A stretch of 64,000 nucleotides of DNA from positions 62,001 through 126,000 of the forward strand of contig NZ_CAACUY010000004.1 in assembly GCF_900659615.1 (NCBI RefSeq), given 5' to 3'. Below are positions 29,315 through 38,238 of the stretch, one piece after another (the first letter of the stretch is position 1; every line of letters starts with the position of its first letter). Below the pieces are notes generated by a model. The model was not told where the DNA came from and did no database searches. It saw only the letters and a list, made by a program, of their open reading frames with translations. Origin of the DNA: Actinomadura fibrosa (GTDB taxonomy: Bacteria; Actinomycetota; Actinomycetes; Streptosporangiales; Streptosporangiaceae). Made by a program: the position numbers and the translations under genes.

Positions 29315-30547
29315 ATGGACGATGCCTGGACGATCACCGAGCTGGCGGAACGCGCCGTCGCGGCCCTCGCCGCGGGCGAATCCGTACAGGTCAACGGCCG
29401 GGTGCGCGACGTACCGAACGAGCGGCTGATCCGCTGGTACACCACGATCGGCCTCGTCGACCCGCCGCTCGGCCGCCGCGGCCGCACCGCCCTCTACGGC
29501 CCGCGCCATCTCCTCCAGCTCGTCGCGGTGAAGCGCCGCCAAGCCGCAGGCCGCTCGATCGCCGAGATCCAGATCGAACTAGCCGCCGCCACCGACACGA
29601 CCCTCGAACAAATAGCCGCCCTCCCACCAGAAACCACACCCTCGCGAGACGCCACACCACCAACGCAGGACACACCCCCGCGAGACGTCACACTCCCCGC
29701 ACGAGCCAAACCCCTGCGAAAGGACGCACCCCCCACCAAGGCCGCACCCTCGCAGGACGGCACACCCCCGGCAGAGGCCACACCCCCGCGGGACGACGCA
29801 CTCCCGACACAGACCACATCCCTGCGGAACGACGCACCCCCCGAGGAGCCCGCACTCGACGGCGCGCCTCCCGCCGAAACCGCAGCCTCCCGAGACGACG
29901 CACCGCCTACGCAGGGCGCACCCTCGCGAGGCGGTGCACTCCCCGCCGAAGTCGCGTCTTCGCAAGGGCGGGCGCGGTCGCCGCGAGCCGGTGTCCCACA
30001 AGACGTCACGCGTGCAGCGGCGAAGGCTCCGCAGCAGCACGACAGCGCCACGGAAACGCCTACCCAGCGGCCCTTCTGGGCGGCTCGCCCGGACGTCTCC
30101 TACGGCCCGGCCGCCAGCTCGGTCGACTACAAGCCGGGCGACTCCGCTATCGGACATGGCGCCATCGAGACCGAGCCGAGCGGCTCCGGCGCCGGGCATG
30201 GCGCCATCGAGGACGAGGCGAGCGACTTCGGCGCCGGACTGGGCGCCGCCGAGACCGAGCCGGGCCACTCAAGTGCCGGGCATGGTGTCACCGGAGCCGA
30301 AACAGACCGGCACACCGCACAGGTCGGCGCCGACTTCGCCGGAGGCCGGCCGGACATCGTCCAGGGCGTCCGGCTGGCGCCCGACCTGACGCTGCTCGTG
30401 GAGGTGCCCTCCCTGAGCGCCGACGACCTCGCCGCTATCAAGGCCGCAGCCCGGCCGCTGCTGCACGAACTCCGCCGCCGCGGCCTCGCCGCGGCCCCCG
30501 ACGACCTCGTAGCCCTGCCCGCCGCTCATCCCCGGAGGTCCCAGTGA
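29315..30547 (+). CDS. MerR-family regulator with long disordered linker
   Basis: 410 residues. N-terminal MerR helix-turn-helix and wing: VRDVPNERLIRWYTTIGLVDPPLGRRGRTALYGPRHLLQLVAVKRRQAAGRSIAEIQ (residues ~28-88). Residues ~105-330 are a repetitive Pro/Thr/Ala/Asp-rich segment (PSRDATPPTQDTPPRD type, then GHGAIE repeats). The last ~65 residues are structured again (VQGVRLAPDLTLLVEVPSL...LHELRRRGLAA) and may bind the partner or ligand. It overlaps the VIT/VWA gene by 4 bp, so regulator and VWA protein are made together. Probably autoregulated through the dyad just upstream. Confidence 0.88.
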   Translation: MDDAWTITELAERAVAALAAGESVQVNGRVRDVPNERLIRWYTTIGLVDPPLGRRGRTALYGPRHLLQLVAVKRRQAAGRSIAEIQIELAAATDTTLEQIAALPPETTPSRDATPPTQDTPPRDVTLPARAKPLRKDAPPTKAAPSQDGTPPAEATPPRDDALPTQTTSLRNDAPPEEPALDGAPPAETAASRDDAPPTQGAPSRGGALPAEVASSQGRARSPRAGVPQDVTRAAAKAPQQHDSATETPTQRPFWAARPDVSYGPAASSVDYKPGDSAIGHGAIETEPSGSGAGHGAIEDEASDFGAGLGAAETEPGHSSAGHGVTGAETDRHTAQVGADFAGGRPDIVQGVRLAPDLTLLVEVPSLSADDLAAIKAAARPLLHELRRRGLAAAPDDLVALPAAHPRRSQ

Positions 30548-33012
30548 CCGTGCGCATCCTGCCGCTACCCGACACCGCGACACCCCCGGCCCCCGACCGC
30601 GGCATCGGGGCGCTGACCACCGACAGGGGCAACCTGCCGCTCGACTCCGTCGGCGTGCACGCGTCCATCACCGGCCTGGCCGCCGGCGTGGAGGTCGTCC
30701 AGGGCTTCCGGAACCCGTTCGACGTGCCCCTGGAAGCGACGTACATCTTTCCGCTTCCCGACCGAGCCGCCGTGACCGCGCTTCGCATGGAGGCGGACGA
30801 CCGGGTCATCGAGGGAACGCTCAAGGAGCGCGGGCAGGCCCGGCAGGACTACGACACCGCCATCGCGGCGGGCCAGCGCGCGGCGATCGCCGAGGAAGAC
30901 CGTCCTGACGTCTTCACCATGCGCGTGGGCAACATCCTCCCGGGCGAACGCGTGACCGTACGGCTCACGCTGAACCAGCCGCTCCCGTTCGAGACCGACG
31001 CGTCGGGGTCCAGCGCCACGTTCCGCTTCCCCCTCGTGGTGGCGCCCCGGTACATCCCGGGCTCGCCTCTGGACGACGAGCGCGCAGGCTCGGGGGTCGC
31101 CGACGACACCGACGCCGTGCCCGACGCCTCGCGGATCAGCCCGCCCGTCCTGCTGCCGGGATTCCCCAACCCGGTGCGGCTCTCGATCACGACGGACATC
31201 GATCCGGCGGGCCTCCCGATCACCGAGGTCCAGTCGGCCCTCCACGTGGTCGCCGAGGAAGGCGACGGCGAGCGGACGACGGTACGCCTGCAACCGGGAG
31301 AGCGTCTCGACCGCGACTTCATCCTGCGGCTGCGCTACGCGCCGCACGAGAGCGCGGCGCTGTCGCTCGTCCCCGACGAGTCCGGCGACGAGGGCACGTT
31401 CACGCTCACCGTCCTGCCGTCCGGGGACGCCCGCCCAGCTCCTCGCGACGTGGTGCTCATCCTCGACCGATCCGGCAGCATGCAGGGCTGGAAGATGGTC
31501 GCCGCGCGCCGGGCCGCCGCCCGGATCGTCGACACCCTCCGCACCGAGGACCGCTTCGCCGTCCTGTCGTTCGACACCGTCATCGAGCGCCCCCGCGATC
31601 TCGGCCCCGGCCTGGCCGACGGCACGGACCGCAACCGGTTCCGCGCCGTCGAGCATCTGGCGGCGCTGCACGCGCGCGGCGGCACGGAGATGCTGGCCCC
31701 GCTCGACGAGGGCTGCGCCCTCCTCGCCGACTCCGCCCGCGACCGGGTGCTCGTCCTCATCACCGACGGGCAGATCGGCAACGAGGACCAGATCCTCGCC
31801 CACCTCGCCCCGCGCCTGAACGGCGTCCGCGTCCACACGGTCGGCATCGACCGGGCGGTGAACGCCGGCTTCCTGAACCGCCTGGCCTCCATCGGGCAGG
31901 GCCGCTGCGAGCTCGTCGAATCCGAGGACCGCCTCGACGAGGCGATGGAGCTGATCCACCATCGCATCGGCGCACCGCTCGCCACGAACCTCACCCTGCG
32001 ACCGGACGGCCTGGACATCGTCCCCGACTCCGTCGCCCCCAGCCGCCTGGGCGCCCTGTACCCCGGCGTCCCCCTGGTGATCGGGGGCCGGTTCCGCGGG
32101 AAGGCGTCCGGGGCGCTCTCCGTGCACGGCACCTCGGCCGACGGCACGGCCTGGGAGCAGCACGCCACCGCCACGACCACCGATGATCCGGCCGCCGCCT
32201 CGATCTGGGCACGCGCCCACCTGCGCGACCTGGAGGACCGCTACACCGTCGGCGGCTCGGACGACCTGGAACGCCGCATCGTCGACACGTCCCTGCGGTT
32301 CGGCGTCCTGTGCCGCTTCACCGCGTTCGTCGCCGTGGACAGCAGGGTGGTCGCCGAGGGCAAGGCTCCGCACCGCGTCGTCCAACCCGTGGAGACACCC
32401 GAAGGCTGGGCCGCCCCGAGAGTCACACCCGCCGCTTTCTCGCCCATGTTCGAAGCGGCGCCCATGGGATTCGACGGTGCCGTCCAAGGAGCCCCACCAC
32501 CCGCGGGGGCCGTCCATGGAGCCCCGCCACCCGCACCGGCAGGCCCGGCAGCGGCGATGCCCGGCCCAGCCGGTGCGCCGCCCCCACCGAGAGCCGCCAT
32601 GCCCGGCCCCGTGCACGGCTCGATCCGTCCACCGGCACAGACCGGTTACGGAGCGGCTCCTCCCGCAGGCCCCGGGCCCCGCGCCCGACACGGCCGCCGC
32701 GCCCAACCGCCCACCTTCGCGCAGGAGATCACCGAAGCGCTGGAGCGGCTCCGGAACGTCCCGGACGACCACGACCAGCGACTCCAGCACCTGCTGAGCG
32801 ACGTCCTGCCCACCCTTGAATCGCTCATCTCCCGGATGGAGGCCCGCAAGCAGAAAACCACCGCCCTCACGGCACTCCGCGACGACCTGCGCCGTCTCCA
32901 CCCGTCGTCAGAACCGGCCCGAGTGCAAGAGCTGTGGGCCCGCTCACTGGAGGTGCTCACCAACGAGGCGTCCGGCTCATCCCGCCGCCCCTTCTGGAAG
33001 CGCACCAGGTAA
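30544..33012 (+). CDS. VIT + von Willebrand A domain protein
   Basis: 822 residues. N-terminal VIT domain (~18-135: QGFRNPFDVPLEATYIFPLPDRAAV) followed by a VWA domain with MIDAS motif LDRSGSM and TDGQIGNEDQ. A long Pro/Ala/Gly linker (~640-720) leads to a C-terminal helical region (QEITEALERLRNVPDDHDQRLQHLLSDVL). No signal peptide, so cytoplasmic. VIT-VWA proteins resemble the inter-alpha-trypsin inhibitor and vault-PARP architecture; the bacterial role is unclear. GTG start overlaps the MerR stop (GTGA). Confidence 0.9.
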   Translation: MTVRILPLPDTATPPAPDRGIGALTTDRGNLPLDSVGVHASITGLAAGVEVVQGFRNPFDVPLEATYIFPLPDRAAVTALRMEADDRVIEGTLKERGQARQDYDTAIAAGQRAAIAEEDRPDVFTMRVGNILPGERVTVRLTLNQPLPFETDASGSSATFRFPLVVAPRYIPGSPLDDERAGSGVADDTDAVPDASRISPPVLLPGFPNPVRLSITTDIDPAGLPITEVQSALHVVAEEGDGERTTVRLQPGERLDRDFILRLRYAPHESAALSLVPDESGDEGTFTLTVLPSGDARPAPRDVVLILDRSGSMQGWKMVAARRAAARIVDTLRTEDRFAVLSFDTVIERPRDLGPGLADGTDRNRFRAVEHLAALHARGGTEMLAPLDEGCALLADSARDRVLVLITDGQIGNEDQILAHLAPRLNGVRVHTVGIDRAVNAGFLNRLASIGQGRCELVESEDRLDEAMELIHHRIGAPLATNLTLRPDGLDIVPDSVAPSRLGALYPGVPLVIGGRFRGKASGALSVHGTSADGTAWEQHATATTTDDPAAASIWARAHLRDLEDRYTVGGSDDLERRIVDTSLRFGVLCRFTAFVAVDSRVVAEGKAPHRVVQPVETPEGWAAPRVTPAAFSPMFEAAPMGFDGAVQGAPPPAGAVHGAPPPAPAGPAAAMPGPAGAPPPPRAAMPGPVHGSIRPPAQTGYGAAPPAGPGPRARHGRRAQPPTFAQEITEALERLRNVPDDHDQRLQHLLSDVLPTLESLISRMEARKQKTTALTALRDDLRRLHPSSEPARVQELWARSLEVLTNEASGSSRRPFWKRTR

Positions 33013-33046
33013 ACGCCGCTACTGGGAGCGCACTAGGTAGCGCAGC

Positions 33047-33082
33047 GCGAGGGGCGCCCTCCCGAAGGAGGACGCCCCTCGC
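33047..33082. terminator. Bidirectional terminator, VWA gene / MFS gene
   Basis: Long stem GCGAGGGGCG (33047-33056) paired with CGCCCCTCGC (33073-33082), with an inner CCTCC/GGAGG helix and CGAA tetraloop. Confidence 0.8.
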
Positions 33083-33096
33083 CCGAGGGTCACCGA

Positions 33097-34590
33097 TCAG
33101 TCAGAGGTGACCTGCACGGGAGACTCGGAGGTGATGCTCACGGACACGTGCTTCGGACGGTAGCGGCGGAACAGCGGGATGACATTCAGCGCCAGGCCGA
33201 CCACTGCGACACCGCTCACCAGGTTGACGCCGGGGTGGAACTCGCCGAAGTCACCGCCTCCGCCGTGGGCGCCCCCGGCGACCAGAGCGGTCACGACGGC
33301 CAGCACCAGCGCCGCGCCGACCTGGCCCGACGTCTGCACCAGACCGGACGCGAGCCCCTGCTCGGAGTCGTCGATGCCGTCCGTGGCCTGAGCCATGATC
33401 GAGCTGAAGCCGAACGCGAACCCGCCGCCCAGCAGCAGCATCGTCGGCAGGATCGTGAACGCGTAGTGCGGGCTGTCACCGGCGGTGGCAAGGAACCACA
33501 CGTAGCCGAGGCTCAGCGACAGCATCGAGCTGATGATCAGCCTGGGCGTCCCGTACCGGGTGATGAGGCGGCCGACGAACGGCGAGCCGAACGCCACCAG
33601 CAGTCCGGCCGGCAGCAGGGCCATCGCCATCCTGAGCGGCGACCAGCCGAGCACGTCCTGGAGGTAGAGGGTCATCATGAACTGGAAGCTCAGGTAGGAG
33701 CCGAACAGCGCGATGATGCTCAGGTTGGCCCTCACGATCGTTCCTATCCTCAGGATCCCGAGGCGGATGAGGGGATGGCGCACCTTCTTCTCGGTGACGA
33801 CGAACGCGGCCAGCAGCGCCGCCGCGAGAGCGACCGAGCCGAGCGTGACCGGGTCGAGCCAGCCGCGGTCCGGCGCGGAGACGACGGTGTAGACGGCGAG
33901 CAGCATGCCGCCGGTCAGGGTGACGGCGCCGACGAGGTCGTGCCCGCCGTTCGCCGCCGCCTTGTCCCGCGGGATCAGGGCGATGCCCGCGACGAGGGCC
34001 AGCACCGCGAGGGGGACGGGGGTCAAGAACGTCCAGCGCCAGCCGAAGCTGGTCAGCAGCCCGCCGAGGATCAACCCGGACGAGTAGCCGCTGGCACCGA
34101 AAACGGAGAAGACCGACAACGCCCTGTTGCGCGCGGGCCCCTCGTGGAAACTGGTGGTCAGGATGGACAGGGCGGTCGGCGCGGTGAACGCGGCGGCCAG
34201 TCCCTTGACGAAACGGGTGACGATGAGCAGCGTGCCGTCGTCCACCAGGCCGCCCACCAGCGACGCGACGGCGAAGACGGCGAGGGCGGTGAGGAAGACG
34301 CGGCGCCGCCCGAGCAGGTCGGCGGTGCGGCCGCCGAGGAGCAGCAGCCCGCCGTACCCGAGCACGTAGCCGTTGACGATCCACTGCAGCGAGGTGGTCG
34401 ACAGTCCGAGCTCGGTGCCGATCGACGGCAGGGCGACGCCGACCATCGACACGTCGAGCCCGTCGAGGAACAACACGGCGCAGAGCACCGCGAGAACTCC
34501 CCACAGCCGGGGGGTCCAGGTCTGTTCGGCCGGTGCCCCGGTCTCCGGAGCGCGGACGGCTGAGCCAGGTGAGGTCTCGGTGATAGTCAC
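33097..34590 (-). CDS. MFS efflux transporter, DHA2 (EmrB/QacA) family
   Basis: 497 residues, about 14 helices. Motif A-like GGRTADLLGRRR after helix 2-3, LDGLDVSMVGVALPSIG in helix 1 (family pattern LD.t.vnvAlP) and WRWTFL. A drug/H+ antiporter by family. GTG 34590 (VTITET) is preferred; longer in-frame starts at 34614 and 34647 would lie inside the operator repeats. Divergent from a MarR regulator, the usual arrangement for inducible efflux. Confidence 0.92.
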   Translation of the reverse strand: MTITETSPGSAVRAPETGAPAEQTWTPRLWGVLAVLCAVLFLDGLDVSMVGVALPSIGTELGLSTTSLQWIVNGYVLGYGGLLLLGGRTADLLGRRRVFLTALAVFAVASLVGGLVDDGTLLIVTRFVKGLAAAFTAPTALSILTTSFHEGPARNRALSVFSVFGASGYSSGLILGGLLTSFGWRWTFLTPVPLAVLALVAGIALIPRDKAAANGGHDLVGAVTLTGGMLLAVYTVVSAPDRGWLDPVTLGSVALAAALLAAFVVTEKKVRHPLIRLGILRIGTIVRANLSIIALFGSYLSFQFMMTLYLQDVLGWSPLRMAMALLPAGLLVAFGSPFVGRLITRYGTPRLIISSMLSLSLGYVWFLATAGDSPHYAFTILPTMLLLGGGFAFGFSSIMAQATDGIDDSEQGLASGLVQTSGQVGAALVLAVVTALVAGGAHGGGGDFGEFHPGVNLVSGVAVVGLALNVIPLFRRYRPKHVSVSITSESPVQVTSD

Positions 34591-34605
34591 GTCGGAGGAC
34601 AGTAC

Positions 34606-34662
34606 ATGCACATGCATCAAATGTCGATGCACTAAATCCGCAGGCATCTAATGCATGTGCAT
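34606..34662. promoter_or_regulatory. MarR operator: 12-bp inverted repeat pair
   Basis: ATGCACATGCAT (34606-34617) and its exact reverse complement ATGCATGTGCAT (34651-34662), 45 bp apart. Further GATGCA and GCATC half sites lie between and beyond them (GCATGC at 34674-34679). They are in the divergent MFS/MarR promoter, so likely the regulator's sites. Confidence 0.75.
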
Positions 34663-34692
34663 CTGATGCGTGCGCATGCTAGGATGCGCGGC

Positions 34693-35091
34693 ATGGAGTC
34701 GAACGCCGCTCTGGTGGGTCGTTGGAGGTCACTGCTGACCTGCTACAACACCGTCGCCTGCGATCTCGATCGCGCGTTGCAGGAGTCCCACGGCCTGAGC
34801 ATGAGCGAGTTCGAGACGCTCGACCGCATCGTCGACGCCGACTGTGAGAAGCGCCGCATGCAGGAGATCGCGGCGGACATGTACCTCAGCCAGAGCGCCC
34901 TGTCCCGCACGGTCGCCCGCCTGGAGAAGGGCGGCCTCGTCAAGCGCGGCCTGTGCGAGTCCGACCGCCGCGGCGTGTTCGTCGAGATCACCGAGGACGG
35001 CCGCCACCGCCACGCCGAGGCCCGCGAGACCCACCTCAAGGTCCTCGCCACCCACCTCGCCACCACCCCGGACCTAACCCCCGTGTCCTGA
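34693..35091 (+). CDS. MarR-family transcriptional regulator (efflux repressor)
   Basis: 132 residues from ATG 34693 (AGGA eight bases upstream); in-frame upstream ATGs fall in the operator. Winged helix: RMQEIAADMYLSQSALSRTVARLEKGGLVKR, then the wing CESDRRGVFVEITEDGR. One Cys near the DNA-binding domain start (VDADCEK) and one in the wing (GLCESD) could be redox-sensitive, which is speculative. Expected to repress the divergent MFS gene and itself. Confidence 0.9.
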   Translation: MESNAALVGRWRSLLTCYNTVACDLDRALQESHGLSMSEFETLDRIVDADCEKRRMQEIAADMYLSQSALSRTVARLEKGGLVKRGLCESDRRGVFVEITEDGRHRHAEARETHLKVLATHLATTPDLTPVS

Positions 35092-35287
35092 TCCGGCCAC
35101 CCCAAGGGCAACCCAAGCCCCGTGCACCACGCGACGCGTCGGCGAACCGACAGCCAACCCCGTCGTGCCTGAACGGCAACGCCTGCATCGCGCTGCGGAC
35201 CGGAGCGCTGCCCGGCGTCTCAAGCGGGGTGAGCACGAGAAAGCGGCCCGTCGCGGTCGTGTGGAGATACCGCATGTGGCGCTCACC

Positions 35288-35738
35288 ACGCACCTGCGAG
35301 TCCCGACTTGCCCTGACCGCGAACCCCACCGCGCCTCACCGGGCACCCGCGAGTCCCGACTTGCCCTGACCGCGAACCCCACCGCGCCTCACCGCGCGCC
35401 CGCAAGTGCCGACTTGTTCTAACCGCGAACCTCATCGCGCCTCACCGCGCGCCCGCGAGTCCCGACTTGCCCTGACCGCGAACCCCAGCGCGCCTCACCG
35501 CGCGCCTTCGAGTGCCGACTTGCGCTAACCGCGAACCTCATCGCCTCACCGGGCGCCCGCGAGTCCCGACTTGCGCTAACCGCGAACCTCATCGCCTCGC
35601 GTCGCGTCGCGCCGCGTCGCGCCGCGCGCGCGAGTTCCGTGGTGCGCTGATCGCGGGGCCCAGCGCGCTGCACCACGCACCTGCGAGTCTTGACTTGCCC
35701 TGGCCGCGTGGCCCATTGCGCTGCGCCATGCGCGCGAA
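35288..35738. repeat. 53-bp tandem repeat array (minisatellite)
   Basis: About eight contiguous degenerate copies. The landmark GAG(T/C)-CCGACTTG falls at 35298, 35351, 35404, 35457, 35510, 35561, 35632 and 35685, giving periods of 53, 53, 53, 53, 51, 71 and 53 bp. Core: GAGTCCCGACTTG-CCCTGACCGCGAACC. The long step holds extra GTCGC repeats. As 53 is not a multiple of 3, it is not a coding repeat, and no unique spacers exist. It fills the 35092-35915 region between the MarR gene and the next gene, where I see no other feature. Confidence 0.9.
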
Positions 35739-35915
35739 CTTCGTCGTGGCTGCGGGGACGCGACGGGCTCCCCACGGCGCCGTAGCGTGCGTCGGCGGAG
35801 CGGTTGCAGGCTGTTGCGCCTTTGCGTGGCTCGCGGGTCGCGCGGGCCGTCGTTCTCTGGGGAGTCGTTGGATGGCTTAGTCCGGGGCGGTGACGGTTGA
35901 TGGGCCGTCACTTCC

Positions 35916-36482
35916 TCATGGGGTGCGGCCTAGTAGTGCCAGTAGGCGTGTCTGGTCGTCGGCGTCTTCGGCTACGGGGCGTTCGGGCTTGAGCATCCCC
36001 GCTTCGCGTCCTTGGGGCGCGAAGGTCTTGGCCCTCTCCAGGGCTGGTTCGACCAGGTCCGGATCGAAGACCACGGACTGTCCCGTGGCCTGTGCCAGGT
36101 CCCACGCGTGCACCAGCAACTCCAGCGGATAGCCCTCCAGCCATTCCCGCATCGTCAGTTCCAGCCCGAAGGCGAGTTGGATCCGGCGGTCCAGGGCTTC
36201 GGGTGTGAGCGCGTCCATCACGTCGGCGCGAAGCGCTCGCCAGGTGGCCACCGGGTCCTCACCGGCGGCCTCCCGCCAGTCGGGATCGGCCTCGGGGAGC
36301 GGCCGGCCGGAGGCTCGGGCCTCGATGACGACCAGCCCCGCGATGACATGACCCGCCACGTCGATCGCACACCAGCCTTCGCAGGGAGAGGGCGAGAGCC
36401 ATCGGTCCGAAGGCGTCGCGGCGAGGACGGTCTCGAAGATGTCCATTGCCCGGATGAATCCTTCAGGGACCAAGAGGCTCAC
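35916..36482 (-). CDS. TIGR03086-type (DinB-like, mycothiol-dependent) protein
   Basis: 188 residues. The family pattern (P-T/S-P-C-x-x-W...HVIAG) is seen as WLSPSPCEGWCAIDVAGHVIAGLV, with PLELLVHAWDLAQATGQ later; the His residues form the presumed metal site of the DinB/maleylpyruvate isomerase-like four-helix bundle. These proteins are linked to mycothiol-dependent chemistry in actinobacteria. The start (GTG 36482) is uncertain; the frame is open to 36599. Confidence 0.8.
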   Translation of the reverse strand: MSLLVPEGFIRAMDIFETVLAATPSDRWLSPSPCEGWCAIDVAGHVIAGLVVIEARASGRPLPEADPDWREAAGEDPVATWRALRADVMDALTPEALDRRIQLAFGLELTMREWLEGYPLELLVHAWDLAQATGQSVVFDPDLVEPALERAKTFAPQGREAGMLKPERPVAEDADDQTRLLALLGRTP

Positions 36483-36947
36483 CTCACAAGGATCGACCAC
36501 ATCGACGCGGAGCCGCCCGCGTGGCAAGCATCGTGCGGCGGCGCCATGTCGCGCCACTGCTTTTCCTCCTCTGGAGAGCTCCTGGCGCGTGGCGGCCACG
36601 AGCGGCCAAACGCCGCGCGTGGCTTGCTTTCTCGATCACGACGGGTCAGGCCGCGAAGACGGCGAAGCGGTCACGCCGCCACGCCGACGTCGCCGGGGCC
36701 GGACCAGCCTGGCCGCCCGGTCATGGCCGCGGCACGCCGAAAAGGCGGTCTCTCGCAGCTTTCTCTCCGGTAACTCCTGGATCATTAGCGGGATGAGCAA
36801 TATCTGCCAAGAGATCGTGCCCGTTTCTGCGAGAACAGAACAGAACAAGATCATGTTCTGCGTTCCCGGTGCGTCCGGGCGGCCTCACTCTCCGCGTATA
36901 CCAGCGCGCCCCTTATCTGCTTTGGGACCGTCCGCAGCACACGACCC
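36483..36947. other. Gene-free region upstream of the biosynthetic operon
   Basis: 465 bp with no credible ORF. GC falls noticeably from 36770 on, which suggests a control region. No repeats or RNA structures that I recognise. Confidence 0.4.
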
Positions 36948-36976
36948 TTGACATAAAAACTTGGACCGGTTAACCA
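36948..36976 (+). promoter_or_regulatory. Candidate promoter of the biosynthetic operon
   Basis: TTGACA (36948-36953), 17-bp AT-richer spacer, TAACCA (36971-36976). GGTTAACC (36969-36976) is a perfect palindrome overlapping the -10. The start codon of the first gene lies about 210 bases further on, giving a long 5' leader in which I see no known riboswitch. Confidence 0.55.
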
Positions 36977-37191
36977 TACGACCAGCGCAGCGATCTCACC
37001 GGTGCGCCTCGACTTTCCAGGCGGACGGCCGCCTCCATCCACGTCCGCGCTCCCTCTATCCGCCCGTCTCTCCGCACGGCCGTTCCAGCGCGCTTCACCG
37101 CCATCAGCCGGCATTGGTCCGGCATGCCCCGCGACTCGTCCGCACGACGATCCGACCCGTGTCGGATGCCCCGGCAAGGAGGGAACCAACG

Positions 37192-38238
37192 ATGACCGAC
37201 CTCCCGGACGTCAACGTCACCCAGGTCTTCGAGGACTCGCGGCTGCCCGCCCTCATCACCCCGAAGGACCCCGGCACCGACATCGTCACCTGGGTGCGCG
37301 GCAACGTCGACGCCGTGCGCGCGCTGGTCCTGGAGACCGGCGGGGTGCTGTTCCGCGGCTTCCCCGGCACGGCCGACGTCGACGTCTTCCACGACTTCTG
37401 CGGCAGCTTCCCCAGCCCGCTGCTCGACTACACCGAACAGTCGTCCCCGCGCGACAAACTCGGCGACAAGGTGTACTCGTCGACCACCTACCCGGCCGAC
37501 CAGGTCATCCCGTTCCACAATGCGAACTCGTTCGGGCACGAGTTCCCGCTGAACATCTGGTTCGCGTGCATCAGGACCGCCACCAAAGGCGGCCGCACTC
37601 CCATCTGCGACACGCGCAGGGTGCTGGCGAATCTGAGCGAGGAGACGCGAAACAACTTCGCCGCGAAGGGAATTCTGTACACCCGCAATTACTACGACGG
37701 GATGGGCGTCCCCTGGCAGGAGACCTTCGACACCGATTCGCGGGAGGAGGCCGAGAAGTTCATGCGGGACGGCCATATCGCCTACCGCTGGTACGACGAG
37801 GGCAACCTCATCCTCCAGACCCGGCAGGTGCGGCACGCGATCCTCCAGCACCCGAAGACCGGCGAGGACGTCTGGTTCAACCAGGCCCATCTCTTCCACA
37901 AGGCGTCGCTCGACGACCGCCTCAAGCCGCTCATGCGCCAGTTCAACGACTGGCAGCTGCCGCGCAACGCCTTCTACGGCGACGGGACGGTCATCCCGGA
38001 CGAGACCATCCACGAGATCTTCGCGGCGTACGAGGAGGCCGAGCTGAGCTTCGACTGGCAGGCGGGCGACTACCTGATGCTCGACAACCTGCTGACCTCG
38101 CACGCCAGGAAGACGTTCGAGGGCAGCCAGCGGCTGATCTCGGTGTCGTTCTCGGAGCTGTTCACCGACTACGAGCCGTACTTCGCGAAGTACGGCGACG
38201 CCACGCTCGACCCGCAGCTGACGCCCGATGCGCGGTGA
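37192..38238 (+). CDS. SyrP/TauD-family Fe(II)/2-oxoglutarate enzyme with HxA in place of HxD/E (candidate halogenase)
   Basis: 348 residues, AGGAGGG ribosome site. The whole protein follows the SyrP-like TauD/TfdA pattern: GGVLFRGF, GGRTPICDTRRVL, YTRNYYDGMGVPWQ, WFNQAHLFH, LPRNAFYGDG, DYLMLDNLLTSHAR and R314 for the 2-oxoglutarate carboxylate. The distal iron His is H304. The proximal motif reads H109-N110-A111 where SyrP relatives have H-N-E, so the carboxylate ligand is missing in an otherwise intact enzyme. In SyrB2-type halogenases the same Asp/Glu-to-Ala change opens a chloride site. Its stop overlaps the A-T didomain gene, as expected if the substrate is carrier-bound. It could instead be an inactive or altered oxygenase. 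Confidence 0.88.
   Translation: MTDLPDVNVTQVFEDSRLPALITPKDPGTDIVTWVRGNVDAVRALVLETGGVLFRGFPGTADVDVFHDFCGSFPSPLLDYTEQSSPRDKLGDKVYSSTTYPADQVIPFHNANSFGHEFPLNIWFACIRTATKGGRTPICDTRRVLANLSEETRNNFAAKGILYTRNYYDGMGVPWQETFDTDSREEAEKFMRDGHIAYRWYDEGNLILQTRQVRHAILQHPKTGEDVWFNQAHLFHKASLDDRLKPLMRQFNDWQLPRNAFYGDGTVIPDETIHEIFAAYEEAELSFDWQAGDYLMLDNLLTSHARKTFEGSQRLISVSFSELFTDYEPYFAKYGDATLDPQLTPDAR

Noticed and set aside
35288..35738. CRISPR array
   Set aside because: The whole 53-bp unit is conserved, with no unique spacers between short repeats, and no cas genes are near.
36977..37191. Riboswitch in the long leader of the biosynthetic operon
   Set aside because: No conserved fold or known consensus could be recognised by eye.
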